Source: Schizosaccharomyces osmophilus
Taxonomy: Eukaryota > Ascomycota > Schizosaccharomycetes > Schizosaccharomycetales > Schizosaccharomycetaceae
NCBI RefSeq assembly: GCF_027921745.1
Contig: NC_079238.1
Span: 4,340,001 to 4,404,000, forward strand
DNA length: 64,000 bases
Direction of reading: 5' to 3'
Shown: positions 11,901 through 22,275 of the stretch, piece after piece
Numbering within the stretch: the stretch's first letter is position 1
How the letters are laid out: each line of letters starts with the position of its first letter
Notes under the pieces: model-generated
Told to the model about the DNA's origin: nothing
The model's input: the letters and a program-made list of their open reading frames with translations, nothing else
Databases searched by the model: none
Position numbers and translations under genes: made by a program

Positions 11901-12859
11901 GACGTGAAAAGATCGGCAGGAAGATCAGGATTCATAGGAAGTGTTTCTTTTGGACCACAGGCTGCAAGTTGGATACTGGTGGCATGCGATGGCATAGCCA
12001 AAATATTAGGGTTTTGTTTGGCAAGACGGAAAGCCTCTCTGTCTCTCTGCTCAGCGAATCGGTTGAAATTAGCAATGATATTTCCAGCAGCACTGCAATC
12101 GTAGACATATATACAAGGCGCTCCTAACCACGTCTGTAGGTCATACAAAGATACCGGAATATATTGAGTGTAATTTTTGTTAAATACCCATATTTCACCA
12201 GAAGAAGTAGGCATAGGAACACCATGGCCATTATAATGAAATAATATGCGCTCTTCCTTAGCATTTCGGCGTTGTGCAATACAAAGCTTCTTTACTTCTT
12301 CAATTGCCGGATCAAGGTAGTGACGATATCTAGTACGCATACTGAGCGTTTCATATTGCTGCTGCAAATTTTTTCCGATAGCTTCCAACGCTTTAGAAGC
12401 GGGCAAGGAAAATGGATCAATCCAACATTCGTATTTAGCACAAGGGTTGGGTTTGATTATATCAGGAGGATCTACTCCTATGTTTAAACATACTAACAGT
12501 GCTGCTGATATTGTTTTCAACCTTTCACGCATTCTCCAGTCATGTATAGTTTCCGTGGCTTCTGCAGACCTTTTACTAATCACACCGCGATGCCGCTTAT
12601 CCGTATAATACATATAAAACACTTGTTCTAGCATATTAATATATTCTGCATTATTGTATTCTTCTTCAAACCCATGCCTGGGTTGAGGAAATGCAACTCC
12701 AAAACCATCATTCGCTGAACTTGTCGTGTCCCCACCAGTCTCTGTCATGCAATTACTAGTTTCTGTATAGCCATCACTTCCTGTCTCATTCGTATTAAAG
12801 CTCAAAATAGACCTATGGGTCCTAGAGCTAGTGGAGTGTTCGCTATTTCGGTCATTCAT
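8909..12859 (-). CDS. mip1: Raptor, TORC1 scaffold subunit
   Basis: A single-exon gene of 1316 residues, start ATG at 12859 (MNDRNSEHS); the frame extends slightly further up but without an ATG. S. pombe Mip1 is about 1313 residues and very similar. Raptor recruits substrates to the TOR kinase in TORC1 and controls growth in response to nutrients. Visible parts: the conserved raptor N-terminal caspase-like region, with HYNGHGVPMP near residue 205 and IYVYDCSAAGN near 250; a long HEAT-repeat middle; a less conserved Ser-rich linker around residues 800-880; and a C-terminal seven-bladed WD40 domain from about 980 to the end. It is divergent from sec21. Identification is firm. Confidence 0.97.
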   Translation of the reverse strand: MNDRNSEHSTSSRTHRSILSFNTNETGSDGYTETSNCMTETGGDTTSSANDGFGVAFPQPRHGFEEEYNNAEYINMLEQVFYMYYTDKRHRGVISKRSAEATETIHDWRMRERLKTISAALLVCLNIGVDPPDIIKPNPCAKYECWIDPFSLPASKALEAIGKNLQQQYETLSMRTRYRHYLDPAIEEVKKLCIAQRRNAKEERILFHYNGHGVPMPTSSGEIWVFNKNYTQYIPVSLYDLQTWLGAPCIYVYDCSAAGNIIANFNRFAEQRDREAFRLAKQNPNILAMPSHATSIQLAACGPKETLPMNPDLPADLFTSCLTSPIEISVRWYVLQNPFPSNLNLNMLLKIPGRLQDRRTPLGELNWIFTAITDTIAWNVFPKHLFRRLFRQDLMVAALFRNFLLAERIMLVHSCHPQSSPPLPPTHDHPMWNSWDLAIDNCLSQLPDMLEAESKGVSYEYKHSMFFSEQLTAFEVWLSQGLITRKPPDQLPLVLQVLLSQVHRLRALILLSKFLDLGIWAVDLALSIGIFPYVLKLLQSPAIELKPVLVFIWARILAVDDSCQADLLKDNGYGYFVQILNPNSSIFPSSNISEHRAMCAFILSIFCRGFPQGQLACLGPQVLSHCLSHLNSPDSLLRQWACLCIAQLWDNYSEAKWSAIRDNAHTMLGEIVFDPVPEVRASALVALTTFLGFPDKTEEVIAIETYIAFSALVAMSDASPMVRRELMIFLSHFVVCYKKRFIVVAYEDSISLNPRKKQHTPISESTIFETVWQAILSLSADPSVEVSMAAEAVVNYVYQTILNSSLKDEFSAFVSKSLPVPRNPITAQDTVTENTALDGDSRSYSASRSPAERTKLNRSFSLTKSLKGLALSFSGNDKASDILSLNGDSKASDYGASRLTDAKIPVPPSFNSIEYQSELDMPITSHFFDWSRKYYTEPQMRPNEDDEPGSVCYNQRLWRRNRNEKLIYQTRPLAELSGNNHWNQQVSSINNVFTPKKLVFHQFEDQLVSLSNNNLIQVWDWSRSKCLNAFKTASNLRSDVMDMQLLNEDDIALLMTGTSEGIVRLYRNYDTEDVELVTSWNALGDLMFGDRDAGLLLNWQQNCGHLLVAGDVRVIRIWDASKELCHSSLPARSSNGITSLTSDLVGCNVIVAGFSDGALRVYDKRLPARESMTDVWKEHGSRIVNLEMQSSGMRELISASTDGEVKLWDIRSNHSLLTIPAHTNDLMSLSAHSHAPVFATGSSNQYVKVWSTDGKNINTFRESSRFLTHSKLGGLSCLKFHPHHLMLACGDSTDNRINFYSCNKNELITNAVNEYY

Positions 12860-13234
12860 TTCGTGCAAACCAGGTGGTTAATTCATACAATCATTTCTAA
12901 TCTCTTGGAATACTATCCAAATGTTTTTCTGATTCAAAGAAAAATATTTTCGTAATTAGTAAACGGTTAAATAATTCTGCTGAAGCAACTGGTATTTTGC
13001 TGTAGACCTCAGTTGCAGGCTAGAAAAGCATTTAATGATTTATTTGGTTGTGTTTAGCATATTGTTTGCTTTCGTTCTTCCGTTTAGTGTATTGCAAGGT
13101 TTTATCTTTATTTGCAGCTGGATCTCGACGTTGTAGGGTAGTTACTATTTACCCTCAACAATACACAGCTTAGGCGATATTAGAAGGGAAGTAATCTTGC
13201 TACTTCAAGTAGACGAGAGGGAACCTTCATAAGA
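12860..13234. other. Divergent promoter region, mip1 and sec21
   Basis: About 375 bases shared by two divergent housekeeping genes. It contains a GTAGGGTAGT motif near 13133, which reads as an ACCCTAC HomolE-like element on the minus strand. Nothing else stands out. Confidence 0.5.
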
Positions 13235-16050
13235 ATGAGTTATTCCAAAAAAGATGAAGATAACGGTAAGTACCGGGGAACATACGAAGTGTCTAATTGT
13301 AGCATAGATGAGTCGATATTCTCGAATATTAATCAGATTTCTGTAACGCAAGATGCAAGAGCATTTCACCAATCATCAATTTCACCCCGGAAAAGCCGGA
13401 TGTTGCTTTGCAAGATTGCATATCTGTTGTATACAGGAGATCGATTTCCTGAAAAGCAAGCAACTGAATTGTTTTTTGGCATCACGAAGCTTTTTCAGCA
13501 CAAGGATCCTAATCTAAGACAATTTGTTTACATTATAATCAAGGAATTGTCTTCGATCGCGCAGGATGTGATTATGATTACTAGTAGTATTATGAAAGAC
13601 ACCGCAACGGGGAGTGAAGTGGTTTATCGTCCGAACGCTATACGTTCACTTGTTCGGGTAATTGACGCGAACACTGTTCCCGCTATTGAGCGTATTCTTA
13701 CAACCGCTGTCGTTGATCCAGTTTCTGCTGTTGCTAGCGCTGCGTTGGTATCCGCGTATCACTTATATCCAGTAGCCAAAGATGTGGTATCCCGCTGGAG
13801 CAACAAGGCTCAGGATGCTACAACTTCTCATATTGTTGGCAGAAAGGTTGCTAATTCGCCCTTCTTTGCCACTTCTTTAGGTTATATGCCTTCAGCCAGC
13901 GGTATCTCCCAATATCATGCACTTGCTCTGTTATATAGAATTAGACAGTCTGACCATATTGCTGTCTTAAAAATATTTCGGGATATTGCTTCGAAGGTTG
14001 CTGGACTTTCCAATTCTCATGCTTTTGTCATGTACGTCCGTTATGTTGCTAGTCTTATGGATCAATATCCCGACATGCGTAAAGACATGGTACCTTTGTT
14101 TCACAACTGGTTGAAAGGTAAAGGCGATATGGTCAATTTGGAGATTGCTAGAAACATGATTCGCCTAAAGACCCTTGGTGATGAGGATTTACGTCCCGTA
14201 GTCGCTGCATTAACTATATTCCTTACCTCCCATCGCTCTGCCGCTCGCTTTTCTGCAATCCGTACTTTAAATGAATTAGCCATGACCCGACCTCATCTAT
14301 TGTACTCTTGCAATCCTATGATCGAAAGTCTAATTACTGATGCGAACCGCTCCATAGCTACTTATGCTATTACCACTTTACTCAAAACCGGAAATGAAGA
14401 ATCTGTTGATCGTCTCATGTTACAAATAGCTAATTTTATGTCTGAAATTCCCGATAACTTCAAGATTATCGTCGTTGATGCCATTCGTTCCTTATGTTTG
14501 AAATTCCCTCGTAAACAAGAGGCGATGTTATCCTTTCTTAGCAATATACTTAGTGACGAAGGTGGTTACGAGTTTAAACGTGCTGCTATCGATGCTATTT
14601 TCGATATGATCAAATACATTCCTGAATCGAAGGAGAAAGCCCTTGCCGAGCTATGCGAGTTTATTGAAGACTGCGAGTATCCAAAGATTGCAGTTCGTAT
14701 CCTTTGTATACTAGGTGAAGAAGGACCTAAAGCTGCAGAACCAACAAGATTTATTCGGTATATCTATAACAGAATTATGCTTGAAAATGCAATTGTCCGT
14801 TCGGCCGCTATTAGTGCGCTCACTAAATTTGGTGTCAATGTCAAGGACAATTTTGTTAAGCATAGCGTAAGAGTTATTCTCTCCAGATGCTTGGATGATG
14901 CTGATGATGAGGTGCGCGATCGGGCTGCTTTAAGCGTTAAAGTTTTGGATGACATGGATTCCTTCCTGCCTTTTGTCAAATCTAATAAAGTTCCTTCTAT
15001 TCCAGCATTGGAGCGTAGCCTTGTTCTTTACGTTACTGGTGACAAATTTGACCAACCTTTCGACATTGAGGCCGTGCCAACGTTAACTCAAGAACAAATT
15101 GATGCAGAAAATCTCAAGGTTAAGACGGCATCCACTGAGATTTCTCAAGTTGCACCAGCTCCAGTCGTTGATGAAAGCGCTGAAGCGGTCGTCAAAGCCG
15201 AAACCGAATTTAAGTCTGTTTTGGAATCCATCCCTGAGTTCAGTTCTTTTGGTCCGGTTTTGAAGTCATCTTCTTTAATTGATGTTACCGAACGTGAAAC
15301 TGAGTACGTGGTTAAGGCCATTAAGCATATATTTGAAAAACATATTGTCATTCAGGTAAGTCGACTCATTCCTTGAATAAGGACAGGTCATATTAACAGT
15401 TATAGTATCAACTTCAGAATACATTAACGGAGGTTGTTTTGGAGAATGTCACCGTTGGCTGCGTATCATCTAATGAAAATTTAATCGAGGAATTTGTGAT
15501 CCCTGCGCCAGTTGCTGCTAACGAACCAGTTTCACTTTATGTCAGTTTCTCGTATGAAGGTTCTGATTTGTTCAATACTCCTACAGTCATTGAAAATGTA
15601 CTACGCTTTACTTCTAAAGAGATTGATCCTCATACTGGCAAACCGGAAGAAGAAGGTTACGACGATGAGTACAATATTGACGATTTGTGGCTTAAGTATG
15701 GAGACTTTTGTATTCCTTTCACTTTCTCCAATTTTGATGAACATTGGGAGCAACTTGATCATGAAAGTTCCGCAGTTTATTCTCTTAGTGAAATAGAGTC
15801 TTTCAAAGCCGCATGCTCTCACTTGGTGGAGCTTCTGCAAATGCAGCCCGTGGATGGAACAGATAATGTAAACGATGATGCACCCTTGCATGTACTGAAA
15901 TTGTGCGGTGGATTTGTTTCCGGAGGAAAAGTGCTTGCAATTATAAAGATGATTCGTGCGAACGGCGCGGAAGGTGTCACCATCAAATTAATTACAAGAG
16001 CCGAAGACGAGAAAGCTACAGAAAGTTTGCCAACCGCTTTTGAAGGATAA
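13235..16050 (+). CDS. sec21: Coatomer gamma subunit (COPI)
   Basis: Three exons: 13235-13265, 13308-15355 and 15418-16050, about 903 residues, against about 905 for S. pombe Sec21. Gamma-COP is part of the COPI coat for Golgi-to-ER retrieval and binds Arf1 and cargo tails. The N-terminal two thirds is an adaptin-like helical trunk, starting with the family segment ARAFHQSSISPRK and including ATELFFGITKLFQ and QYHALALLYRIRQSD. An acidic and Ala-rich hinge near 610-650 leads to the appendage domain in exon 3 (ENVTVGCVSSNENLIEEF). The first intron is only 42 bases and multiple-of-three in length, so its retention would keep the frame. Exon 3 begins after an ACTTCAG acceptor. Divergent from mip1, convergent with the RING gene. 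Confidence 0.95.
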
Positions 16051-16537
16051 ACAGTCGAGACAAGTTACTTGATCCAACGAGAAACGAATTTCATGAAAGC
16101 AGATATTATTCGAAAGACGGAATTAACAAAGCTATGTATAAGTGAAAGATAGATAGAAAGGAAAACTTTAATTTTATTAGGCAGACGAGAATGAATGAAT
16201 TTTGAAAGAGTACTATTAAATGTAAATAAGCTACAGTTAAGAAGTGATTATTATGAGCTCTGTGTAAAAATATTTAAAATCAGTTGAATTATCTTAACCA
16301 AACTAAACAAACAAATGGAAAGGAATTATATATAAAAAACGAAAAATGAAAACAAACAGGAGGGCATGGAAGAAATATGTGGATCGATTACTCATTAAAA
16401 GTTTTGGCTCTAACATCAAACATAACGGAATATATCAGGAAAAAATAATAAAATAACTCATGCGGCGTAAATGGATTAACGGAATGGGAAAATAGGAACG
16501 AGTGAATACTGAGAGCAAGGAACATAAACAAGGTTGC
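16051..16537. other. Convergent 3' intergenic region
   Basis: Spacer between the 3' ends of sec21 and the RING-H2 gene. It is A-rich on the plus strand with several AATAAA-like runs. No gene, RNA or repeat seen. Confidence 0.55.
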
Positions 16538-17641
16538 TCATTCGGCAGAGGAACCGGCGAAAGGTACGACAGCATTACAGGTGGGGCAGGTATGTCTGTA
16601 GTCAACGACCCATTTTGAGATGCAATCTCGGTGAAATTCATGCTTACAAGGCAATGCGATGACTTTATCGCCGCGATTGAAAGCTTCAAGGCAAATGACG
16701 CATTCGACGCCATAGGCAGCACGTCGAGCAGTCTCGTCCATTAAAGGAACAGCTTCGTTGTCTGGGATATCATTTTCAACGTCTTCTTCGTAGAAGCCTT
16801 CACGAGAAATCGTCCTTGAGGGTAAGTTTTGAATGAATTCTTTTGTTTTCGACCGATTTTTGTAAGTACGGATGATGCGCCGAATAGCAAGTGCTTGAAC
16901 AGTTGCGAGCATGATAATAGAAGGAGAAAAGCAAAGAAGAAAGGGCCAAAACATATCACTGAGTTCCTCCGGCTTGGCGTAGATTTTGAGAAAGCGGTTT
17001 TCTGAATACAGTATATCAGAATATAGAATGCTAAAGGATGTAGAGGAAACAAATAGGGATGGAATGGAGACGCGGGAGTCTTCCTTTCCTGGACCCACCA
17101 TGTATTGCAGATGGGAGTTAATTTGTTTTCTATTATCGCCGACGACAATTCCCTGAAATCCTGAATCTTGAGCATGCAGTGCTTTTTCAAAAAAGGTACA
17201 TTTCCCTCGCTGCACTACAAGAAAGTTGAGTGCATCGTCGTCATCCCCGTCATTGTGATTTTGTGATTCCACAAAGTCAATTGAGTCTTCCTGAATCCTT
17301 CGAAACCCTTTCTTTTCTTCATCTACGGGCAAAGACATGCTCAATTGTTCATGTCCCGACCTCCCAGAACAACCCGTCAGATCATCTTGGAAATTCGAGG
17401 GCAGGAAAAGCCGAATCTTCGTTGTCAAAGAGCTATTCGTTAATCCTTTACCAAAACTAGCCTGCCTTGCCCACAAGGTGACATTTCGTGCAGGAAGTTG
17501 CAGAGCAACATCCGTGTTAGCAGCAAATCGGCTGGGAGACAAGATGTTGTCTAGAATTCCAAAATCAAAAGCAATGACTTCAAGCAAAATAACATAACTT
17601 ATGGAAGCTAATGTACATAATATAATAGAATAGTTAGACAT
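16538..17641 (-). CDS. PA-domain, RING-H2 transmembrane ubiquitin ligase
   Basis: A single exon of 367 residues. The ATG at 17641 (MSNYSIIL) puts a hydrophobic signal or anchor right at the N-terminus; the frame is open further up but has no ATG. Next comes a protease-associated (PA) region with LVVQRGKCTFFEKALHAQDSG and a GIVVGDN turn (about 130-200), then a membrane span near 255-280 (LLCFSPSIIMLATVQALAI). A C-terminal RING-H2 finger follows, starting with CVICLEAF at about residue 314, with the CKHEFHRDC core and the closing CPTC. This is the layout of the Goliath/RNF13/RNF167 family, endosomal or vacuolar E3 ligases that sort membrane proteins. It matches S. pombe SPAC57A7.09 by position. 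Substrates are unknown. Confidence 0.88.
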   Translation of the reverse strand: MSNYSIILCTLASISYVILLEVIAFDFGILDNILSPSRFAANTDVALQLPARNVTLWARQASFGKGLTNSSLTTKIRLFLPSNFQDDLTGCSGRSGHEQLSMSLPVDEEKKGFRRIQEDSIDFVESQNHNDGDDDDALNFLVVQRGKCTFFEKALHAQDSGFQGIVVGDNRKQINSHLQYMVGPGKEDSRVSIPSLFVSSTSFSILYSDILYSENRFLKIYAKPEELSDMFWPFLLCFSPSIIMLATVQALAIRRIIRTYKNRSKTKEFIQNLPSRTISREGFYEEDVENDIPDNEAVPLMDETARRAAYGVECVICLEAFNRGDKVIALPCKHEFHRDCISKWVVDYRHTCPTCNAVVPFAGSSAE

Positions 17642-17878
17642 ATCGTGAGTCGTTAGAGAATGCGGTGCAGAGTCACAATGACTGGCAGCGTTGGGGTTGT
17701 GTGAGGAAGCCAATCGTTCCTAATATCCTCTGAAACATCGTAAATCCTCTTCACTACGATACTTCGTAGTATACACACTATGATAATGGTGAGCTACTCT
17801 ACCCTCCATCCTCTTTAAAACCTTTAGCGAGCATTTTTGAAGGTCGCTAAACTAAAAAGAAAAGCAAAAAAATTTATT
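17642..17878. other. Short promoter region of the RING-H2 gene
   Basis: Leader and promoter of the RING gene, ending at the oligo-T terminator of the Leu tRNA gene on the minus strand. Nothing else is recognised. Confidence 0.4.
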
Positions 17879-17971
17879 GACGAAGGTGGGGTTCGAACCC
17901 ACGCCCACAAACGTAGACTAGCAATTGCTTTCACCTGAAGCTAGCGCCATAGACCACTCGGCCACTTCGCC
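17879..17971 (-). tRNA. tRNA-Leu (anticodon CAG) with intron
   Basis: A class II tRNA of 93 bases. The acceptor GGCGAAG pairs with CTTCGTC, the T arm is GTGGG-TTCGAAC-CCCAC, and the anticodon stem CTAGC pairs with GCTAG. The loop is 17 bases instead of 7, fitting a 10-base intron after position 37. The anticodon read is CAG, decoding CUG. An extended variable arm is present as expected for Leu. A-box and B-box promoters are inside the gene, TTTATAAAG lies about 30 bases upstream at 18000-18008, and an oligo-T terminator follows on the sense strand just downstream. Confidence 0.93.
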
Positions 17972-17999
17972 TTTTGTTGATGATGATAGAAGGAAAAGC

Positions 18000-18008
18000 T
18001 TTATAAAG
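18000..18008 (-). promoter_or_regulatory. TATA-like element upstream of tRNA-Leu
   Basis: TTTATAAAG about 29 bases upstream of the mature 5' end of the Leu tRNA. Fission yeast tRNA genes are known to depend on an upstream TATA box, and the spacing fits. Confidence 0.6.
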
Positions 18009-18556
18009 TTTTTTTGTAACCGAATGGTAGTTGGAGTTGTTTGTTTACAAGATAATAAACAAAAAAAAAAGAAAGATCCCCATAATTGAGATATACAAAG
18101 AAAATAACTGTGAATTTGCACTTGGTAAGATTAATAAACCAAAATAAATGCAACTCTATTCGCTGTTGACGAAATGGAATAAAATGTTTTGATTCTTCTT
18201 ACTGTATAGACTAACAATGAACAGGAAATAGGAAAGAAGTCGGTTCTGCTTTTCATAACGCGGTTTTTCTGATATTTTTATTTCTTTAGTTATACGTAGT
18301 GACTATAAGTTATGTGATTTCTATACACAAGAAACGTAGGAACCGCAAGGAAACGTTTGAAGGGTCGATCTCCTCTATTCCCTATTTACAAATACTAATG
18401 TATCATGTCGAAGGTAGTACTTATCAGTTCTATCCCGATGGTGTTTATACCTATTCATAAAAAAGATTCCTATTTAAAAGTATCCTAAAAATTCCATTCG
18501 ATAAGAGAGTCAAATTGTAGTTAAAATGGGCTATTGTACTGTAATTACTAACAGTA

Positions 18557-18640
18557 CTCTCGATGGTGTAGTTGGTTATCACATCCGGCTGTAATGTTAA
18601 AGATACCGGTTGGTCGCTAGTTCGAATCTGGCTCGAGAGA
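18557..18640 (+). tRNA. tRNA-Tyr (anticodon GTA) with intron
   Basis: 84 bases. The acceptor CTCTCGA pairs with TCGAGAG followed by discriminator A. The T arm is GCTAG-TTCGAAT-CTGGC, and the anticodon stem CCGG pairs with CCGG. The loop CTGTAA is interrupted by about 10 bases, as in nearly all eukaryotic Tyr tRNA genes. The outermost anticodon-stem position looks like a T-T mismatch. A run of T follows the gene at about 18643. Divergent from the Leu tRNA, 585 bases away. Confidence 0.88.
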
Positions 18641-19165
18641 TAATTTTTTATTTGTCACTTTTTTATGCGAATTTTGTTTTTTGTTGGTTTTTCTTTTGAT
18701 TTTACGTTTTCTCTCATATCTCTTACTTATCCATTCTCATGTTTGGAATACATTGAATTCATTTTATTTCATCGTCTGATCCCAAACTATAGGGAACATA
18801 CTTCATAGCAATCAAGAAGTCAACTATTACTTTTCTTACAATAAACATGAAAAAAAGCAAAGTCAAAAAGACATCTAGACAACGAGAAATAAAAAGTTGT
18901 ATAAAATAAGTTCGTTTTTCAAAGATCTATCAATAAGCCATTGAGGGAATGCAAGTAAAAAAGTGTCTTGATAGAACTGCTATATTGACAGTTCCCATCA
19001 TCAAGGTTGCAATTAAATTTCCATTAAAAATAAAGAGACAAGAATAAAAAGAATCCACAGGAAAAAGAATCACTCCAAGAAGAGCAAATATGGGACTCCT
19101 TAGAAGTTAACCACGTATCTCTTCCATGGGACAAACATATAAAACAATGCATGACAAGAAATAAC
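18641..19165. other. Intergenic region between tRNA-Tyr and pzh1
   Basis: AT-rich spacer that begins with the Pol III terminator and ends in the pzh1 3'UTR. No gene seen. The 585 bases between the two tRNAs (17972-18556) hold their upstream regions, including a GTAAACAAA forkhead-type motif on the minus strand near 18041-18049. Confidence 0.5.
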
Positions 19166-20777
19166 TCAGACACTTTGCGTAACCTGCTCAGCAGGAGGTG
19201 ATTGGTAAACAGCCATACTACAAAAAGGTTAGTACCATGATCCTTAGTATACTTCTAAAACTCATCATTAAATTTTCATACCCGCTGTGTTTGCTCTTTT
19301 TCAATTCCCGCCGAATGGCAGCTTGATCCAATGGTTTGATAAGTTCGAAAGAGCAAAGAAGCTCAGAATTAACACTCATGACAGCACCCCAATTATCGAA
19401 TTCTCCACAATAGTTGGGGGCAGAAAAAACCGTACATAATGTCCTCTCATTAAAAAATTCATAACCATCTTCAACTACCATATGCGCACGACAAATCAAG
19501 TCGAAATCGTGCCTTGCCAAAAATTGCCGAATAATATTTTTGTTAAATACAAATGAAACACCTCGTTCATTATCTTCCCAATCATTTTCCATGTCTGCAG
19601 GGTCAGACCACAGCAAATCATTTAATAAACCATAATCAGGAACATCAGTGGGCCGAGTAATATCTTTAATATCATCCATAGAACTTAGTGCAGGAGACAA
19701 TCCCCCATGCACACAAAAAATTTTGCCAGCAACTACGGAAGCAATAGGTAGGCAATTAAAGCTGTTGATAAAGGTCTTCCAAATCTTAATATTGCAACGT
19801 CGTTTACATTCATCGTAAAAGCCATATACACGAGTAATATTAGCACATTCATGATTTCCACGAAGGAGAAAAAAGTTTTCGGGATATCGAATCTTGTATA
19901 AGAATAAAAGTAAAATTGTTTCCAGGCTCTGTTTACCACGATCAACGTAATCACCAAGAAATAAATAGTTTGAGCTCGGAGGAAATCCACACATTTCAAA
20001 TAATCGAATTAAGTCCGAGTATTGCCCATGGACATCACCAACGATTTTGACAGGCGGCATGAGTTCTAAAAAGGTGGGTTGTGAAAGAAAAATCTCCCTC
20101 ACAGCCATGCAAATACTAACAATTTCTGCGTTTTTCAAGCAAACGCTTTTGCTACTTTTTCGAGAGTATCCAGCATGAATGAGTCGCTGAATCATTTCAT
20201 CAACATTTAGACTCACCAGTGCATCAGGATCATCCGGATTCATCGCAGATAAAGCAGAATTCGGGATTACAACCGGTCCCTGTGGGTCGTATTGAAGGTA
20301 ACCGGGAGCACTTGTTGAATCTGCTATCGGTTCATGATTCGAGTCATAGGATCCAGGAGAGGCAACCGAAGAAAGCGGCGGTGGTGATAGCGACCGATTA
20401 CTTGCCAACCCCCCGGAGCTGATATTACTTGATGAGACACCACCCGCATTTGAAGTGGGCGATTGACTAGAGCCCATGCCAGCTGCGGCCCATTCTTCTT
20501 GATTTTGACGGTGCAGGTTGGAGCCTGAACCCGATGTAGCCAAAATGCCCGGCGATGGCGGCGGAGGAAGGCTGGGCGGTGTTTCTGGAAACTTATGGCG
20601 GCTGTTGGTGGTATCAGTAGACGTTCTTCGATCATAACTCGAATCTTTATCTTTATCTTTCCGTAAGGCTGTCTTTAAAGATTTGAAGGATCGAATTGAA
20701 CCCTGCGTATCTGATCGACTAAAGGAAGGGTAGGAATCCAAACGGTGATCACTCTGTTTACTACTCCCTTGTCCCAT
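19166..20777 (-). CDS. pzh1: PPZ-type serine/threonine protein phosphatase
   Basis: Two exons (20777-19282 and 19217-19166) giving 515 residues, the size I recall for S. pombe Pzh1. PPZ phosphatases control cation homeostasis and salt tolerance and are inhibited by Hal3/Sis2-type proteins. The N-terminus MGQGSSKQ is a myristoylation signal. A Ser/Pro-rich tail of about 190 residues precedes a PP1-like catalytic domain with [24 protein letters not shown] and HGGLSP, the metal-binding and catalytic motifs. The last 17 codons come from exon 2 after a TACTAAC branch site; without splicing a different short tail would be made. Divergent from mht1. Confidence 0.94.
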
Positions 20778-21345
20778 TGCGTTTCAATCAGTTCGTTTCC
20801 TAGTGTGAATTTTTAATCTTTCTTTTTCCTAAAAATTCTTTTTTACGTTATTTAGTTACTTGCTTGCATTTAGTGCCAAAAAATCCGCTTTGTCTCTCCT
20901 CTATGAGTCTTCCAATTCTATTTCGTATCTTTTCGATAGCCCTTCAGCTTTTTTCACTCTTGTGTCTTTTGTGTTTCAAATCAATCCTTTCGTATGTTTA
21001 TATCCCGTTAAATCTGCGAATTGTATAGATTCGTAGGTTTGTGGTAAAAAGCGAGTTTCCATGGAAGGTAAATTGCGGCCAGTTGTTACAGACGCAATCG
21101 CCCGAAAATGGGTTCACCAAGATTCGAAATGGTGACCTACATAACGAAATGGAAGACTTTTTCGGTAAATGGTAGAATAACACTTCGAGAATTCTTCAAT
21201 TTTTCTTGTAAAAACAATAAAAGGAAAGTTTGTTTTGAATTGTCCATAGTAACGTTGTGATATTTTTTCAATCTTATTACTATTTTCACTTTTCCTGCGG
21301 TCACTACTTTCCTGATTTTTTGATTTGACTTACTTAACACCTAAA
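20778..21345. other. Divergent promoter region, pzh1 and mht1
   Basis: The pzh1 side is pyrimidine-rich on the plus strand (20810-20990). No TATA box, RNA gene or frame is convincing. Confidence 0.5.
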
Positions 21346-22275
21346 ATGCTGATTTTAGACGCAGGTTCCACTTCCATTCTGTCAAAGATTCCGGTTGAAA
21401 AACTAGAGTCGTCAAGACTTTGGACTTCAGAAGCCCTTGTGCAATTTCCAAACGAAGTATTGCAACACCATAAGGATTACCTTAAAGTATGTGATATTAT
21501 AAGCACATTTACCTACCAACTTGACGAATCAATTTATGACGAGCAAGTCGAAAAGGTCCCTCTACTGGAAACTTACTCGCGTAGTATGGTCCTTGCCCTA
21601 CAAGCCAGAGAAGAGGCCCAGCTTCCTAAAAAGTATGTCGCTCTTACTTTGGGTAGCCATGCTGCAACCATACCAGGAGCCATGGAGTACCGCATGGTTT
21701 ACGATAAGCCTGGTGACTTTGATATGCTTTACAACTTTCATAAAAAGCGCGTTCAACAGTTTCAGTCTTCCAATCCAGAAGCTTTCAAGCAGATCGACTT
21801 TATGGCATTCGAAAGTCTTCCACACCTCACTGAGGCTCTTGCCTTGCACAAGCTTTTGACTGACTTCAAGGGTTGGAACAAGCGATGCTGGATTACTAGC
21901 ACTTGCCCTGATTTAAAAAGTCTTGACCGTGTGAAGCAAATTCTCACAGCACTTTTGGACACTAATTCTCAATATATTTGGGGTGTCGGCGTGAATTGCT
22001 GCCACATTAGCTTACTTCCGACCATAACAAGCTCCCTCTCGGAACTATTCATAAATCATCCTGACAAAACTGTCATGCTGTATCCTGACGGCCGTGGTTA
22101 TCCTAATCCCTATACGACTTCTCTTACCTCCGAAGTAAAGCCTGCTCCCTCTCCTCAGGAATGGGCGGACTCCTCTTTTGAATACTCTAACTTGAATGAC
22201 GGCAATGTTGTTATTGGTGGTTGCTGTGAAACAGATATCCGCCATGTTGGTAATTTAAGAACTAGATGTCATTGA
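21346..22275 (+). CDS. mht1: Homocysteine S-methyltransferase
   Basis: A single exon of 309 residues, a normal length for the family. The ATG is at 21346 (MLILDAGST); the frame is open a few codons further but has no ATG. These enzymes move a methyl group from S-methylmethionine or S-adenosylmethionine to homocysteine, making methionine. The zinc-binding cysteines are visible: Cys218 in GVNCCH and the pair Cys293-Cys294 in IGGCCETD near the end, followed by HVGNLR. The usual N-terminal DGG(L) motif reads DAGS here. The protein also has the HHKDYL region typical of the family. It is convergent with utp14 and matches S. pombe SPAC57A7.07c by position. Confidence 0.92.
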   Translation: MLILDAGSTSILSKIPVEKLESSRLWTSEALVQFPNEVLQHHKDYLKVCDIISTFTYQLDESIYDEQVEKVPLLETYSRSMVLALQAREEAQLPKKYVALTLGSHAATIPGAMEYRMVYDKPGDFDMLYNFHKKRVQQFQSSNPEAFKQIDFMAFESLPHLTEALALHKLLTDFKGWNKRCWITSTCPDLKSLDRVKQILTALLDTNSQYIWGVGVNCCHISLLPTITSSLSELFINHPDKTVMLYPDGRGYPNPYTTSLTSEVKPAPSPQEWADSSFEYSNLNDGNVVIGGCCETDIRHVGNLRTRCH

